DNA of 64,000 nt from Breznakiella homolactica (GTDB lineage Bacteria; Spirochaetota; Spirochaetia; Treponematales; Breznakiellaceae): NCBI RefSeq assembly GCF_016616095.2, contig NZ_CP067089.2, forward strand, positions 1,116,001-1,180,000. Direction: 5' to 3'. Numbering within the stretch: the first letter of the stretch is position 1; each line of letters starts with the position of its first letter. A model generated the notes under the pieces. That model did not search any database. It saw only the letters and a program-made list of their open reading frames with translations, and was not told the DNA's origin. The position numbers and the translations under genes are program-made. Below are positions 52,428 through 61,255 of the stretch, piece by piece.

Positions 52428-53924
52428 TTACGTTTTTTTAATCCATATCGGATTTGAAATCAGCCGCATGGTCCGGTGGTCCCGGTGGGCCATACCGTAG
52501 AACTGGGATTTTACCAGGTCCTCGTGGAATTCAATCCTGAAATAGGATGATCCGGTCACGGCGTTGCGAACCGCCTCGGGGCCGGCGGAAAATGAATGGG
52601 TTTTGGTTTCACCGAAATCCGCTGAACCGAAGTAGATGATATCATGGATCATTCCGTCGGTAAATATAAAGAGATTGCCCGAGCAGGGGGTGTTCAGTTC
52701 CGCGGTAAAAGTGCATTCCTGCCCCGGGGCAAGTTCCAGGGTATCCCCCATACCGTATTCCTGGCCTCCGGAGCGGCACACAAACCGCAGTCTCGACGTT
52801 CCCATGGCAATATAGGAAGCGCCCCGTTTGAGCCCCCGGAGGATATCTTCCCGGCAGAGGGATTCCGCGTATACCCAGTTCCGGATCTGGCCCAGCTTCC
52901 ACGGGCCTTCTTGGGTGGGATGGTGGGAATCGCTGCTTCCGATCCCGGTAAGGCGGATGCCCCGGCACAGAAAGCCGTCCCAAAGGGTGGGATACAGAAA
53001 CGCCGTCTCCCGGTCAGGAAGGCACCAGATTTCGAGGAGGTCCGCTTTTTCCAGGGGAAAATCATGGTAGCGCCAGGCCACGAGACCGCTCAGGGGATGG
53101 TTTATGCAGAAAAGGCCCCCCTGCCGGTGGGCTTCGTCGGCGATACCTTCCATGGAAGGAGGCGTTTCGAGCCCGAGAAATTCCGCCAGCTCCCGGTTAT
53201 CATCCACCAGGGGATTGACCCAGGTACGGAGGCCGTGGACGTTGGCGTGGCCGAAATCCCCGGAAACTTCCATACTCTGAATGAACAGGGGCGGCCCCTG
53301 CCGCCGCAGTTCTTCTATCCGCAGCCAATGGGCCGCGGTAAAATGGTCGGTCAGGGCAACAAAATCAAGATTTTCCCGCCGGGCGGCTTCGTATATTTCG
53401 GCGACATCCGTCCTCCCGGTGCTTTCGTTGGAATGGACGTGGAGTTCCCCGGAATACCATCCCGGGGCATTGCCGTACCGGTCACCAGCGAAGGTGAGGT
53501 TCCCGGGGAATATATTCGAAGAAGAGAAACCGGCGCCGTCCGTCTCAAAGGCTGCCGAAACATCCACGGTAACGGGAATATCCTCGGAAAACCGCCGTTT
53601 GTACAGCAGCAGGTGCCACTCACCGGCAGGGAGGGGACCGGGAATTCCCCCGGGTCCGGCTTCGCGGATCCCGACGAGGGAAACATCCTCCGTATCCCCG
53701 ATGGTTCCTTCGGAAATACGCATGAGCCGGATGGTTCCTTGGGAATCGAAGAGAATCACCGGGATCTGCGCGGAAAAAACGGAGCTGCGTCCCACCGTGA
53801 CGGAGATACCGGAACAGCCCCGGGGAACGGAAAAGGCGATTCTCAAAAACCGCCGGGACTGAGCGCCATCGGAACCGTCATGCAGCAGGGTATATGATTC
53901 ATGGAATAGTATTCGGGATGTCAC
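52428..53924 (-). CDS. PHP-domain metal-dependent hydrolase (CehA/McbA type)
   Basis: 498 residues, no signal peptide. Residues ~1-150 are a beta-rich domain. Residues ~155-400 are a PHP domain: WYSGELHVHSNESTG (H-x-H), FVALTDHFT, a central FCINHPLSG histidine and the GIGSSDSHHPT Asp/His pair supply metal ligands. The CehA/McbA group hydrolyses ester or carbamate bonds, and PHP proteins in general hydrolyse phosphoesters. It is fifth or sixth in the ABC operon. The likely role is intracellular hydrolysis of the imported compound; the bond attacked is not certain. Confidence 0.82.
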   Translation of the reverse strand: MTSRILFHESYTLLHDGSDGAQSRRFLRIAFSVPRGCSGISVTVGRSSVFSAQIPVILFDSQGTIRLMRISEGTIGDTEDVSLVGIREAGPGGIPGPLPAGEWHLLLYKRRFSEDIPVTVDVSAAFETDGAGFSSSNIFPGNLTFAGDRYGNAPGWYSGELHVHSNESTGRTDVAEIYEAARRENLDFVALTDHFTAAHWLRIEELRRQGPPLFIQSMEVSGDFGHANVHGLRTWVNPLVDDNRELAEFLGLETPPSMEGIADEAHRQGGLFCINHPLSGLVAWRYHDFPLEKADLLEIWCLPDRETAFLYPTLWDGFLCRGIRLTGIGSSDSHHPTQEGPWKLGQIRNWVYAESLCREDILRGLKRGASYIAMGTSRLRFVCRSGGQEYGMGDTLELAPGQECTFTAELNTPCSGNLFIFTDGMIHDIIYFGSADFGETKTHSFSAGPEAVRNAVTGSSYFRIEFHEDLVKSQFYGMAHRDHRTMRLISNPIWIKKT

Positions 53925-54031
53925 GCCAAGTCCTTTTCAAAAAAGGCGGCCCGGAAGAACCGATGCCGCCGTATTCATTGAGTATACAGAAATCAACGGA
54001 TCTGTTCGATAACTACCGTTACCGGACAGGG

Positions 54032-55324
54032 TTAAAAAATAAATTCACCGTTGGCCTTGGCCTCGTCGATTTCTTCCTGGAACTGCCGGGTGTATTCGTC
54101 CAGGACCTTTTTTACATCCTCATTGTTGAGGATTATCCGGCTGATCATATCATTGACCCGGTTAAAAACATCCCGGATGTTTTTAGTTGTGCTGGGCGCG
54201 GCTTTTCCGTACTGGAGCTGGTCCACCATTTTGACGTACAGGGGATTCTGCTGCATAAAGTCCCGGATATCCTGGCGGCTGCTGACGCTCTGGCGGACCG
54301 GAAGGTTTCCCGTACCCATGAAGAATTCCGCCACAATATCGGGGCTGGACATGTATTCAAGGAATTTAACCGCCGCTGCCGTCTGGGCCTGGCTGGCGGC
54401 CGCGGTGACGGCGAAGTTCCCGCCGCCCATGGTGATGGCGTGGCCGCCCTTTCCCGCCGGAATGAACTCAAAGGAGGATTCGCTCTTAAGCAGGTTCTGG
54501 ACTGTGGGAATAAAGGATGAAGTCTGGAATACGGAGGCCACTTTTCCGTCCAGGAACGCGCCGTTCTGCTCCTCAAATCCGCCCACCAGAACGGGCTGCA
54601 TCAGAAGCAGGCCTTCCTTGTACATCCGCTGGAAGTAGGTCATCATTTCAACCATTTCGGGGCTGTTCAGCAGAACCGTACCGTCGGGGGTGCTGATCTG
54701 GGCGCCCCAGGAATAGGCAATCGCGTCGAACAGGAACTGGTGGAAAAAGGCGTATCCGTAATAGTAATCCCTGCCGAGCTTCTTGAACTGTTCCGCCTGG
54801 GTCCGGAATTCGGTCCAGGTCTGGGCCGGCTTGGTGATGCCCGCCTGCCGGAGCACATCCATGTTGACGAAAAAGCCCTGGGTGCTGCGGTTGTAGGGAA
54901 CGGCGTAGAGCTTACCCTGAAACTTAAGATCACTCAGCATGGCAGGGTAAAAATCCTGTACCAGGGAAGCGGGAAGCAGGCCGTCCAGGCTTTTCAGGAG
55001 GTTGAGCTGGGCGTACCAGGCGACATCGAGGTAATCCACGATCAGCAGGGCCGGCATATTGCTGCTGTTTGCCGCCGCGGCCACCTTCTGGCGCAGGATG
55101 CTGTACCCGCCCTGGTGGACCACCGCGACCCTTACATCCTGCTGGGACGCGTTGAACCGGGCTACCTGCTCATCAAAAAGGGTCGCCTTGCTGCCGCTCA
55201 GGGAACTCCACAGTTCAATTGAAACCGTACCGCCGGCGGATGCATCCTCTTTTCCGCCCCCGGCAAACGCAAACGGTACAAGCAGGATGGCCAGACAAAA
55301 GACCAGCACGCTTTTTTTATTCAT
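54032..55324 (-). CDS. ABC transporter substrate-binding protein (family 1, UgpB-like)
   Basis: 430 residues. The signal peptide is MNKKSVLVFCLAILLVPFAF and the mature part starts AGGGKED, a pattern common in treponemal binding proteins; there is no lipobox cysteine. The fold is extracellular solute-binding family 1 (SIELWSSLSGSKATLFDEQV, MGGGNFAVTAAASQAQTAAA). This family includes binders of sugars, glycerol-3-phosphate and glycerophosphodiesters. It follows the second permease by 74 bases. No ATPase gene is in the operon, so a shared ATPase is inferred. Confidence 0.9.
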   Translation of the reverse strand: MNKKSVLVFCLAILLVPFAFAGGGKEDASAGGTVSIELWSSLSGSKATLFDEQVARFNASQQDVRVAVVHQGGYSILRQKVAAAANSSNMPALLIVDYLDVAWYAQLNLLKSLDGLLPASLVQDFYPAMLSDLKFQGKLYAVPYNRSTQGFFVNMDVLRQAGITKPAQTWTEFRTQAEQFKKLGRDYYYGYAFFHQFLFDAIAYSWGAQISTPDGTVLLNSPEMVEMMTYFQRMYKEGLLLMQPVLVGGFEEQNGAFLDGKVASVFQTSSFIPTVQNLLKSESSFEFIPAGKGGHAITMGGGNFAVTAAASQAQTAAAVKFLEYMSSPDIVAEFFMGTGNLPVRQSVSSRQDIRDFMQQNPLYVKMVDQLQYGKAAPSTTKNIRDVFNRVNDMISRIILNNEDVKKVLDEYTRQFQEEIDEAKANGEFIF

Positions 55325-55398
55325 ACAATTACTCCTTTACAGAAATTAAATAAACCCGCACAGCCCGGTCTGACAGACCCCCGGCAGTACCGGAAACA

Positions 55399-56259
55399 TT
55401 ACCCTTTCATTCCGCCCTTCATATAATCGTTGGTAAAGTATTTCTGGAGCGCCAGGTACAGTATTATCATGGGGGCGAGAACGATTATGGTCGCCGCCAT
55501 GAGCAGATGCCATTGGGTGCCGCCGTCGCTGACTTCCTTCATCATGACAATACCCACCGGCATGGTTCTCCGGTTGATGCTCGAGGTCATGATAAGAACC
55601 CAGAAGTAGTCGTTCCACCGCCACTTAAACGCCATCAGGGCATAGGCGATCAGCGCGGGCTGGGCAAGCACCCCCATGATGGTAAAGGCGATCCGGCCGT
55701 GGCCCGCGCCTTCAATCCGGGCGGCTTCAACGTACGCCTTCGGTATGGTGCTGAAATTCTGCTTAATGAGAAAAACGCCGTAGGCGTCCACCGCGAAGGG
55801 TATTATCAGTCCCTTAAAGGTGTCGAGCCATCCCAGCTTCGATATGGTTGAATACAGGGGGATGATTGCGACCTGGGTCGGCATCATCAGCACCGCCAGC
55901 ACAAGAATAAACAGGAAGTTCTTCCCCGGGAAACGGAGGTTGGTAAAGGCGTACGCCGCCAGGATCGCGGTAATCAGCTGGAGGACCGTGGCGGAGACAG
56001 CGGTAATAAGGCTGTTTACCGCGTAAATCCCGAAGGGCTGCACCACCCAGGCTTTCGCGTAATTGGAGAACCGCGGCGGCCAGGGAATGTTGAGCGGCCG
56101 GGTAAGCACCGCCGATGAGTCCGGCTGCAGGCTGGTTATTATCATCCAGAGAAAAGGCACCACCATACACAGGGTCATGAGCGCCATAAATACGATGCCG
56201 ATGCCGCTAAAGATTGTTTTTCCGGCGTTCCGGCCGGGGGATACGGCTGCGGTGCTCAT
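55399..56259 (-). CDS. ABC transporter permease (UgpE/MalG type)
   Basis: 286 residues with six helices and the EAA loop (AYVEAARIEGAGHGRIAFTI). The N-terminus (GIVFMALMTLCMVVPFLWMI followed by ITSLQPDSSA) is typical of the second permease of sugar importers. The start overlaps the first permease's stop as ATGA. Confidence 0.92.
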   Translation of the reverse strand: MSTAAVSPGRNAGKTIFSGIGIVFMALMTLCMVVPFLWMIITSLQPDSSAVLTRPLNIPWPPRFSNYAKAWVVQPFGIYAVNSLITAVSATVLQLITAILAAYAFTNLRFPGKNFLFILVLAVLMMPTQVAIIPLYSTISKLGWLDTFKGLIIPFAVDAYGVFLIKQNFSTIPKAYVEAARIEGAGHGRIAFTIMGVLAQPALIAYALMAFKWRWNDYFWVLIMTSSINRRTMPVGIVMMKEVSDGGTQWHLLMAATIIVLAPMIILYLALQKYFTNDYMKGGMKG

Positions 56260-57173
56260 GATTCGTATTCCCCCTTTTTCGATGAAATGGTCCGCTGGAT
56301 AACGGTCAGAATAAGCAGTATAAAAAACAGAACCACCGACAGCGCCGCGGCGGTTCCCGCGCGGTTCCGGGCGAAAGCGGTCTGGTAAATATACAGATTA
56401 AGCACATTGGTGGTGTTGTAGGGACCGCCCCCGGTCATGACCGACACAATGTCAAACACCTGCATGGCCTGAATCAGGGATGTGATAACCAGGAAGTAGG
56501 TAGTAGGCGCCAGCAGGGGAATGGTTATCTTGAATACCTGCTGCACCGGGGAGGCTCCGTCGATTCGGGCCGCTTCGTAAATTTCATCGGATATTCCCGC
56601 CAGGCCGCTCATGTAAATGAGCATCACATACCCCACACTCCGCCATACCGAAAGGGAAATGATTATCCACATGGCGTATCCGGGGGTTAAGAGCCACCGG
56701 GGACTTTCAAGGCCCAGGGCGCCGAAAATCTGTCCTGACAGACCGAAGTCCGGATCAAAGAGCCATATCCACAGGATGGAGACCGCCGACGCGGTGGTAA
56801 CGTTGGGTATAAAAAAAACAGTACGCAGTATCTTCGAGCCCATGGTCCGGCGCTGGTACAGCACAACGCCGACCAGAAATCCCAGGACAATCGAAATAAC
56901 CGTGGACCAGATTGTATAGGTGAAGGTGTTTTTCAGGACCAGCCAGAATGTTTCCGAAGCGAATATGGACTTGTAATTCTGAAACCCGACGAACTTTTTA
57001 ACCGGGGAAAGAAAATTCCAGGATGTCAGGCTGATCCGGAAATTATCGATCAGAGGGAGGTACTTGAAAACGATAAATATGGCGAAGGCAGGCAGCAAAA
57101 ACAATGCGGCGGTACCGACTTCCTTCCGGGAGTACCTGGCTGAAAAATCCTTGGGACGCTGCTTATTGAGCAT
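56256..57173 (-). CDS. ABC transporter permease (UgpA/MalF type)
   Basis: 305 residues. A cytoplasmic N-terminus of ~20 residues precedes six helices. The EAA loop is EIYEAARIDGASPVQQVFKI. With the UgpE-type partner it forms the import channel. The ATG at 57173 has a strong AAAGGAGGTCCA ribosome site, which lies inside the end of the upstream 571-residue gene (11-base overlap), so the two are tightly linked. Confidence 0.92.
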   Translation of the reverse strand: MLNKQRPKDFSARYSRKEVGTAALFLLPAFAIFIVFKYLPLIDNFRISLTSWNFLSPVKKFVGFQNYKSIFASETFWLVLKNTFTYTIWSTVISIVLGFLVGVVLYQRRTMGSKILRTVFFIPNVTTASAVSILWIWLFDPDFGLSGQIFGALGLESPRWLLTPGYAMWIIISLSVWRSVGYVMLIYMSGLAGISDEIYEAARIDGASPVQQVFKITIPLLAPTTYFLVITSLIQAMQVFDIVSVMTGGGPYNTTNVLNLYIYQTAFARNRAGTAAALSVVLFFILLILTVIQRTISSKKGEYES

Positions 57174-58878
57174 TGGACCTCCTTTCCCGGGAAAAAATCT
57201 TCTCCAGCACCGCGTTGGTACAGGCGTAGGTGGAATCGACCCCGTCGGTTTCGAGGCTGTTATCCAGGCGGTGCAACGAAAGAGGATTGTCCGAAACGTA
57301 ATGGATTATGCCCAGATCCATATCCAGGGACACCATACTGACGGTCTCGTTTTCGGAATACCGTTTGGGCCAGGTCATTTCATACACCGCCGAAAGATAG
57401 GGCCCCGCTTCCATCTCAATGTCGGTGATACCCGCGGCCTGGAGGCCGTAGAGCATGTCCGTGTTCTGGAGCAGCGTTCCCAGAACGGTTACCGCCCGCT
57501 GGTTGTCGTAAATTCCATGCACGTCCGCGTCGAGAAAGGGCGTTACATCCTTTGCCCGCATGCAGTTTTCGATAAAGTACTGGTTCCGGGTGTGCTGGTC
57601 CAGAATCACCGCGGGAATAATCACATCCCCGCGGTCGGCGATCAGGGACGCGGCCTTGCCGATGACGTATACCCCCAGGAGTTTTGTCGCGTGCTCGGCG
57701 ATTTTATCGAGGATGAAATACGCGGTCCGCCCCAGGGGGTAATCGATATTCAGGATCAGGGCGTTGGATTCCTCCAGAAAAGCCGGGAGCCAGGGACAGT
57801 CCTTCTTCTGGGAGGAATACCGGGCGAGTTTTTTAAGATCGATAACCTGGGTAGGAACATCCAGAGTTTTCGGGCTGGCAATCCTGACAATGCCCGCGTT
57901 CGATTCCCAGGCGAGGCGTTTCTCCGTAATCGCCGGCCCCTGTTCCGGGTCCTGTTCGTATTTCATCAGAAGATAGAAAAGGATATTGTCCTTCCGCTGT
58001 CTGGAATCACCGGGAATCCCCGATTTATTTTTATGGTACTCATTAAGAAGGTCAGCGGAATCCGGGACCGCAGCGGCGTAATCAAGGATTTCCGTTTCGT
58101 GGTACCGGGCGAAGCCGCTGAGGACATTGATAAGGCTGTGGGAATTCGATGAAACGAAATAAATCGGCCGGGATTCGATTTCCGGACACCGGGCGTAAAT
58201 TTCATTCCACCAGATTTCGGTTTCCTTCCGGTACCGGCAGTAGGAGGCTTCGTAATTCTGGACCGCCAGGCTGCACTGTTTTTCCCGGATGGTTGCAATA
58301 ATCCGGGGAAAGTCTTCTTCGAATATCCGGCTGAGTTTTCCGAGCTGTTCGGCGGTGATCCCCAGGGCGCGGGCGATGCCGTCATACACCCCGCTGTCCA
58401 AGGGCGCATCCCCGGAGGGGAGCTGAATCTGCTGCAGAAGGTCATGTGCTTTGTTCCATTCAATCTGAAACGCCAGAAGCGCGGGGATCATGTCGTCAAT
58501 GTCCGATTTGCTCGCGATAAAGGCAATGAGCGTTTCCGCGCCGTTGTACAGGTACCGCCGCCGCCGTGACTTGGCGTAGACCTCCGCCCATGAGGCCATG
58601 GGGACGCCGTTCTCCTCCAGTATCGATTCGGACTGACCGAAGAGAATCTGCTTAACAGAAAAAATACACCGGGGCAGCCGGGAACATACATAGGAGAACG
58701 CGCCGGCGTCGAGAAAATTCTCTCCCGCGGATTCATGGATGACATTGTTCATGGCCAGATAGGATGATTCCAGGCGGCTTAAGGGAACCGGGGCGGAACT
58801 GTTGAGGGTCTGGTAGGTCAGCTGTACGAAACGGTTGATCGCTTCATTTTCTTCAAGGTAAATTTTCCGGCCGTTCAT
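57163..58878 (-). CDS. Protein of unknown family with a possible nucleoside-phosphorylase-like C-terminal half
   Basis: 571 residues, soluble, no signal peptide. The N-terminal ~300 residues look helical (SRRRRYLYNGAETLIAFIAS, LLAFQIEWNKAHDLLQQIQL) and match nothing I know. The C-terminal part shows IGKAASLIADRGDVIIPAVI (~405-425) and GITDIEMEAGPYLSAVYE (~481-499). A glycine-rich turn followed by G-D-x-x-I-P, and later an E-M-E-A segment, recall the phosphate and ribose sites of purine nucleoside/MTA phosphorylases; this is inference. It begins 12 bases after the NADAR gene and overlaps the first permease. Its position before the transporter genes suggests an enzyme or sensor for the imported substrate. 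Confidence 0.6.
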   Translation of the reverse strand: MNGRKIYLEENEAINRFVQLTYQTLNSSAPVPLSRLESSYLAMNNVIHESAGENFLDAGAFSYVCSRLPRCIFSVKQILFGQSESILEENGVPMASWAEVYAKSRRRRYLYNGAETLIAFIASKSDIDDMIPALLAFQIEWNKAHDLLQQIQLPSGDAPLDSGVYDGIARALGITAEQLGKLSRIFEEDFPRIIATIREKQCSLAVQNYEASYCRYRKETEIWWNEIYARCPEIESRPIYFVSSNSHSLINVLSGFARYHETEILDYAAAVPDSADLLNEYHKNKSGIPGDSRQRKDNILFYLLMKYEQDPEQGPAITEKRLAWESNAGIVRIASPKTLDVPTQVIDLKKLARYSSQKKDCPWLPAFLEESNALILNIDYPLGRTAYFILDKIAEHATKLLGVYVIGKAASLIADRGDVIIPAVILDQHTRNQYFIENCMRAKDVTPFLDADVHGIYDNQRAVTVLGTLLQNTDMLYGLQAAGITDIEMEAGPYLSAVYEMTWPKRYSENETVSMVSLDMDLGIIHYVSDNPLSLHRLDNSLETDGVDSTYACTNAVLEKIFSRERRSNAQ

Positions 58879-58890
58879 GAAAGTCCCTTA

Positions 58891-59346
58891 TCAGGTCTTC
58901 GGAACCGCGGCGGTGCGCAGTTCCGAGCGGAGTTCCATGAGCAGCTTCCCGAGCATGCTTTTACCGGTTCCGTCCGCGCCGATTCCCCAGAAATAATCCT
59001 TCTGGGAATCCTCCATAAGCACGGCGTCTCCGGTATCCAGGAGCTGCCGTTTCATGGCTACATGCTGGGTAAACTTGGCTTCCAGGGCCTTCCGCATCAC
59101 ATCGACCTTGTACGTACCCCAGTCCTCCCGGAGTACGAGCCCGGGGCTGTTTCCCAGGGTCTTGGCGTCGTCACAGGTGGGGGCGTTTTTTATGCGATCC
59201 GCCATTTCCGGGTCAAGGGTTTTCTGGGATTGATAGTAATGCTCCACCGAACGGTACACTTCGCCGTCCACTGATATATCAATAACAAAATAATTGGATA
59301 AATATCCGTGTTCCTTATATTCGTAATAAAATTTCACTGCATCCAT
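58891..59346 (-). CDS. NADAR-family N-glycosidase (YbiA-like)
   Basis: 151 residues. The NADAR hallmark segments are FYYEYKEHGYLSNYFVIDIS, SVEHYYQSQKTLDPEMADRI, GTYKVDVMRKALEAKF and DYFWGIGADGTGKSMLGKLL. Known members cleave the N-glycosidic bond of ribosylated aminopyrimidines (YbiA, riboflavin pathway) or act on ADP-ribose and ADP-ribosylated guanine. It is first in the six-gene operon, with GGAGAATACCAA before the ATG. Being part of a sugar-type ABC operon is unusual for this family and points to N-riboside breakdown. Confidence 0.88.
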   Translation of the reverse strand: MDAVKFYYEYKEHGYLSNYFVIDISVDGEVYRSVEHYYQSQKTLDPEMADRIKNAPTCDDAKTLGNSPGLVLREDWGTYKVDVMRKALEAKFTQHVAMKRQLLDTGDAVLMEDSQKDYFWGIGADGTGKSMLGKLLMELRSELRTAAVPKT

Positions 59347-59385
59347 TTGGTATTCTCCGCATCCGTTCCGGTATTAAAATAGCAT

Positions 59386-59409
59386 TGTTATAACATATTT
59401 GTTATAACA
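59386..59409. promoter_or_regulatory. Tandem TGTTATAACA operator
   Basis: Two perfect 10-bp palindromes, TGTTATAACA at 59386-59395 and at 59400-59409, are separated by TATT, 40 bases upstream of the NADAR start. The pair is itself symmetric apart from the spacer. It most likely binds a dimeric regulator, with the GntR/HutC protein at 51115 the best local candidate. The rest of the 59347-59589 gap is AT-rich and also carries the rex promoter. Confidence 0.65.
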
Positions 59410-59508
59410 ATAACGTTACATTACCATGGTTTAAACATGAAGTCAATAATTTTTATCGGGAATGATCCGTAAGCTCCGGTAAAAACTGTTGGGCGGACGA
59501 GTTTTTTC

Positions 59509-59538
59509 TTGACTTTTTTATCGATTTATATTTATCGT
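59509..59538 (+). promoter_or_regulatory. Predicted promoter of rex
   Basis: TTGACT (59509-59514) and TATCGT (59533-59538) with an 18-base spacer, 52 bases upstream of the GTG start. I see no canonical Rex site (TTGTGAAA-like inverted repeat) here. Confidence 0.45.
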
Positions 59539-59589
59539 ATTACTAATTACAAAAATATTCAGTACCTACAAAAAGCTAAGGAAGTTACC

Positions 59590-60240
59590 GTGGCAAAACA
59601 GAAAATAAGCGCCGCCCCGTCGGTCCGCCGTCTGCCTTCATATCTCCATATAATCCGGCAGGTAGAACGCGAAGGAAGCGAATATATCTCCGGTACGATT
59701 ATCGCCCAGGAGCTCAATCTTGAACCAATCCAGGTCAGGAAAGACCTTTCCATAACCGGAATAATCGGAAAGCCGAAAAAGGGATATCCCGTTCACGCGC
59801 TTATAACCGCCATTGAGCACTTTCTCGGGTGGGACGACATCCAGGACGCGGTCCTTGTGGGGGTCGGCAACCTGGGAACAGCCCTCATGGGGTACCAGGA
59901 GTTCCAGTTCCACGGACTCAATCTTGTGGCGGCCTTTGATATGGATCCCCGCAAAATCGGTTCCACCGTCCATGGTGTACCGGTCCTTCCCATTGAGTCC
60001 ATGGATATCCAGGTTAAAAATCTCGGGGTAAAACTGGCAATCCTTACGGTCCCCTCCCCCCACGCCCAGGAAACCGCTGATATCCTTATCAAATCCGGTG
60101 TGGATGCCATCTGGAATTTCACCAATGTCAAACTGAAGGTTCCCGACAGGGTTCTCGTCCAGAAAGAGGATCTTTCTTCGGGGTACGCCATGCTCTGTGT
60201 GATGATGCAGGCCCGGAAACTCGAAAATAAAAATGCCTGA
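59590..60240 (+). CDS. rex: Redox-sensing transcriptional repressor Rex
   Basis: 216 residues from a GTG preceded by AAGGAAGTTACC; earlier codons in the frame are an AT-rich leader. The N-terminal winged helix (~5-75) has VRRLPSYLHIIRQVEREG and IQVRKDLSITGIIGKPKKGY. The C-terminal NAD(H)-binding Rossmann domain has AVLVGVGNLGTALMGY (G-x-G-x-x-G), VAAFDMDPRKIG and IWNFTNVKLKVPDRV. Rex senses the NADH/NAD+ ratio and represses fermentation and respiration genes when NADH is low. Its stop overlaps the next gene by 8 bases. Confidence 0.94.
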   Translation: MAKQKISAAPSVRRLPSYLHIIRQVEREGSEYISGTIIAQELNLEPIQVRKDLSITGIIGKPKKGYPVHALITAIEHFLGWDDIQDAVLVGVGNLGTALMGYQEFQFHGLNLVAAFDMDPRKIGSTVHGVPVLPIESMDIQVKNLGVKLAILTVPSPHAQETADILIKSGVDAIWNFTNVKLKVPDRVLVQKEDLSSGYAMLCVMMQARKLENKNA

Positions 60241-61255
60241 TTCCCCGGCGGATACCAAAACCGCCCTCCAGGCGGAAATGCTGTACAACCGGCTGACGAA
60301 ACGTTTCAGGCACCTCAGAAAATGGGCCCGCCGGACCGGTACCGGCGCCTACAGGCTGTACGACCGGGATATCCCCGAAATTCCCCTGGTCCTCGATGTA
60401 TACGGTGAAAATTTGGCGGGGGCGCTGTACAAGCGGCCCTATGAAAAGGATCCGCAGGAGGAGGCGCTTTGGCTTGCGGCCATGGCCGCCGCCGCTTCCC
60501 GGGCAGCGGATATTCCCGAAGACAGCATCTTTATCAAACAGCGGGAACGCCAGCGGGGCAAATCCCAGTACGAACGGATACAGGCGCAAGGGGTCTTCCG
60601 GGATGTTTCCGAAGGGGGCCTTCTGTTCAGGGTCAACCTTTCGGACTACCTCGACACGGGACTGTTTCTCGATCACCGGAAAACCCGGTCCATGGTGCGG
60701 GATACGGCTGCGGGCAAACGGGTGCTGAACCTTTTCTGCTATACCGCGAGCTTTTCGGTGTACGCCGCCGCCGGGGGTGCCGCGGGCATTGACTCCGTGG
60801 ATCTGTCAAACACCTATCTCGACTGGGGAATGGTTAATTTCAAACTCAATGGATTTGATGCTGAAAAAATAACCCCGGAACAGTTTACCGCCGCCGGCCG
60901 GCGCGGAAAACCCTACCGGTTTATCCGGGGGGACGGCATCCGGTTTCTCCGGGAAGCCGCCGCCGCGGGCCTGCGCTGGGATCTCATAATCCTCGACCCG
61001 CCGACGTTCTCGAATTCCAAAAAGATGAGCGGAACCCTGGATATCCGCCGGGATTACCGGGAGCTCACGGACCGGTGCCTGACCCTGCTCTCCCCCGCCG
61101 GCACCCTCTGGTTCAGCACCAACGCCCGGAATTTCACCCTGGATCCCGGGGATTTTCCCGGCTTCACGGTCCGGGATATGAAAAAAGCGACCCTGGATGA
61201 AGATTTTAGGGGAAAAAGCCACCGTTCCTGCTATACTTTTACCTATGAAGTATAA
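60233..61255 (+). CDS. Class I SAM-dependent rRNA methyltransferase (RlmK/RlmI-like)
   Basis: 340 residues. The substrate-side region has LFRVNLSDYLDTGLFLDHRK, like the RlmK half of RlmL and RlmI-type 23S rRNA methyltransferases. The SAM core has VLNLFCYTASFSVYAAAGGA and the catalytic/structural LIILDPPTFSNSKKMSG. It probably methylates a guanosine or cytosine of 23S rRNA. It lacks the THUMP and RlmL N-half. Its start overlaps rex, so the two are coupled. Confidence 0.85.
   Translation: MPDSPADTKTALQAEMLYNRLTKRFRHLRKWARRTGTGAYRLYDRDIPEIPLVLDVYGENLAGALYKRPYEKDPQEEALWLAAMAAAASRAADIPEDSIFIKQRERQRGKSQYERIQAQGVFRDVSEGGLLFRVNLSDYLDTGLFLDHRKTRSMVRDTAAGKRVLNLFCYTASFSVYAAAGGAAGIDSVDLSNTYLDWGMVNFKLNGFDAEKITPEQFTAAGRRGKPYRFIRGDGIRFLREAAAAGLRWDLIILDPPTFSNSKKMSGTLDIRRDYRELTDRCLTLLSPAGTLWFSTNARNFTLDPGDFPGFTVRDMKKATLDEDFRGKSHRSCYTFTYEV

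Noticed and set aside
52644-53897. 417-codon plus-strand open frame
   Set aside because: Antisense to the PHP-domain gene; Gly/Pro/His-rich shadow with no family signal.
57064-58152. 362-codon plus-strand open frame
   Set aside because: Antisense to the 571-residue gene and the first permease. Although the sense protein is also of unknown family, the sense gene has a ribosome site, operon spacing and sensible composition.
59410-59589. Rex autoregulatory site
   Set aside because: No TTGTGAAA-N-TTTCACAA-like repeat is present; the TGTTATAACA pair is on the NADAR side and has the wrong sequence for Rex.
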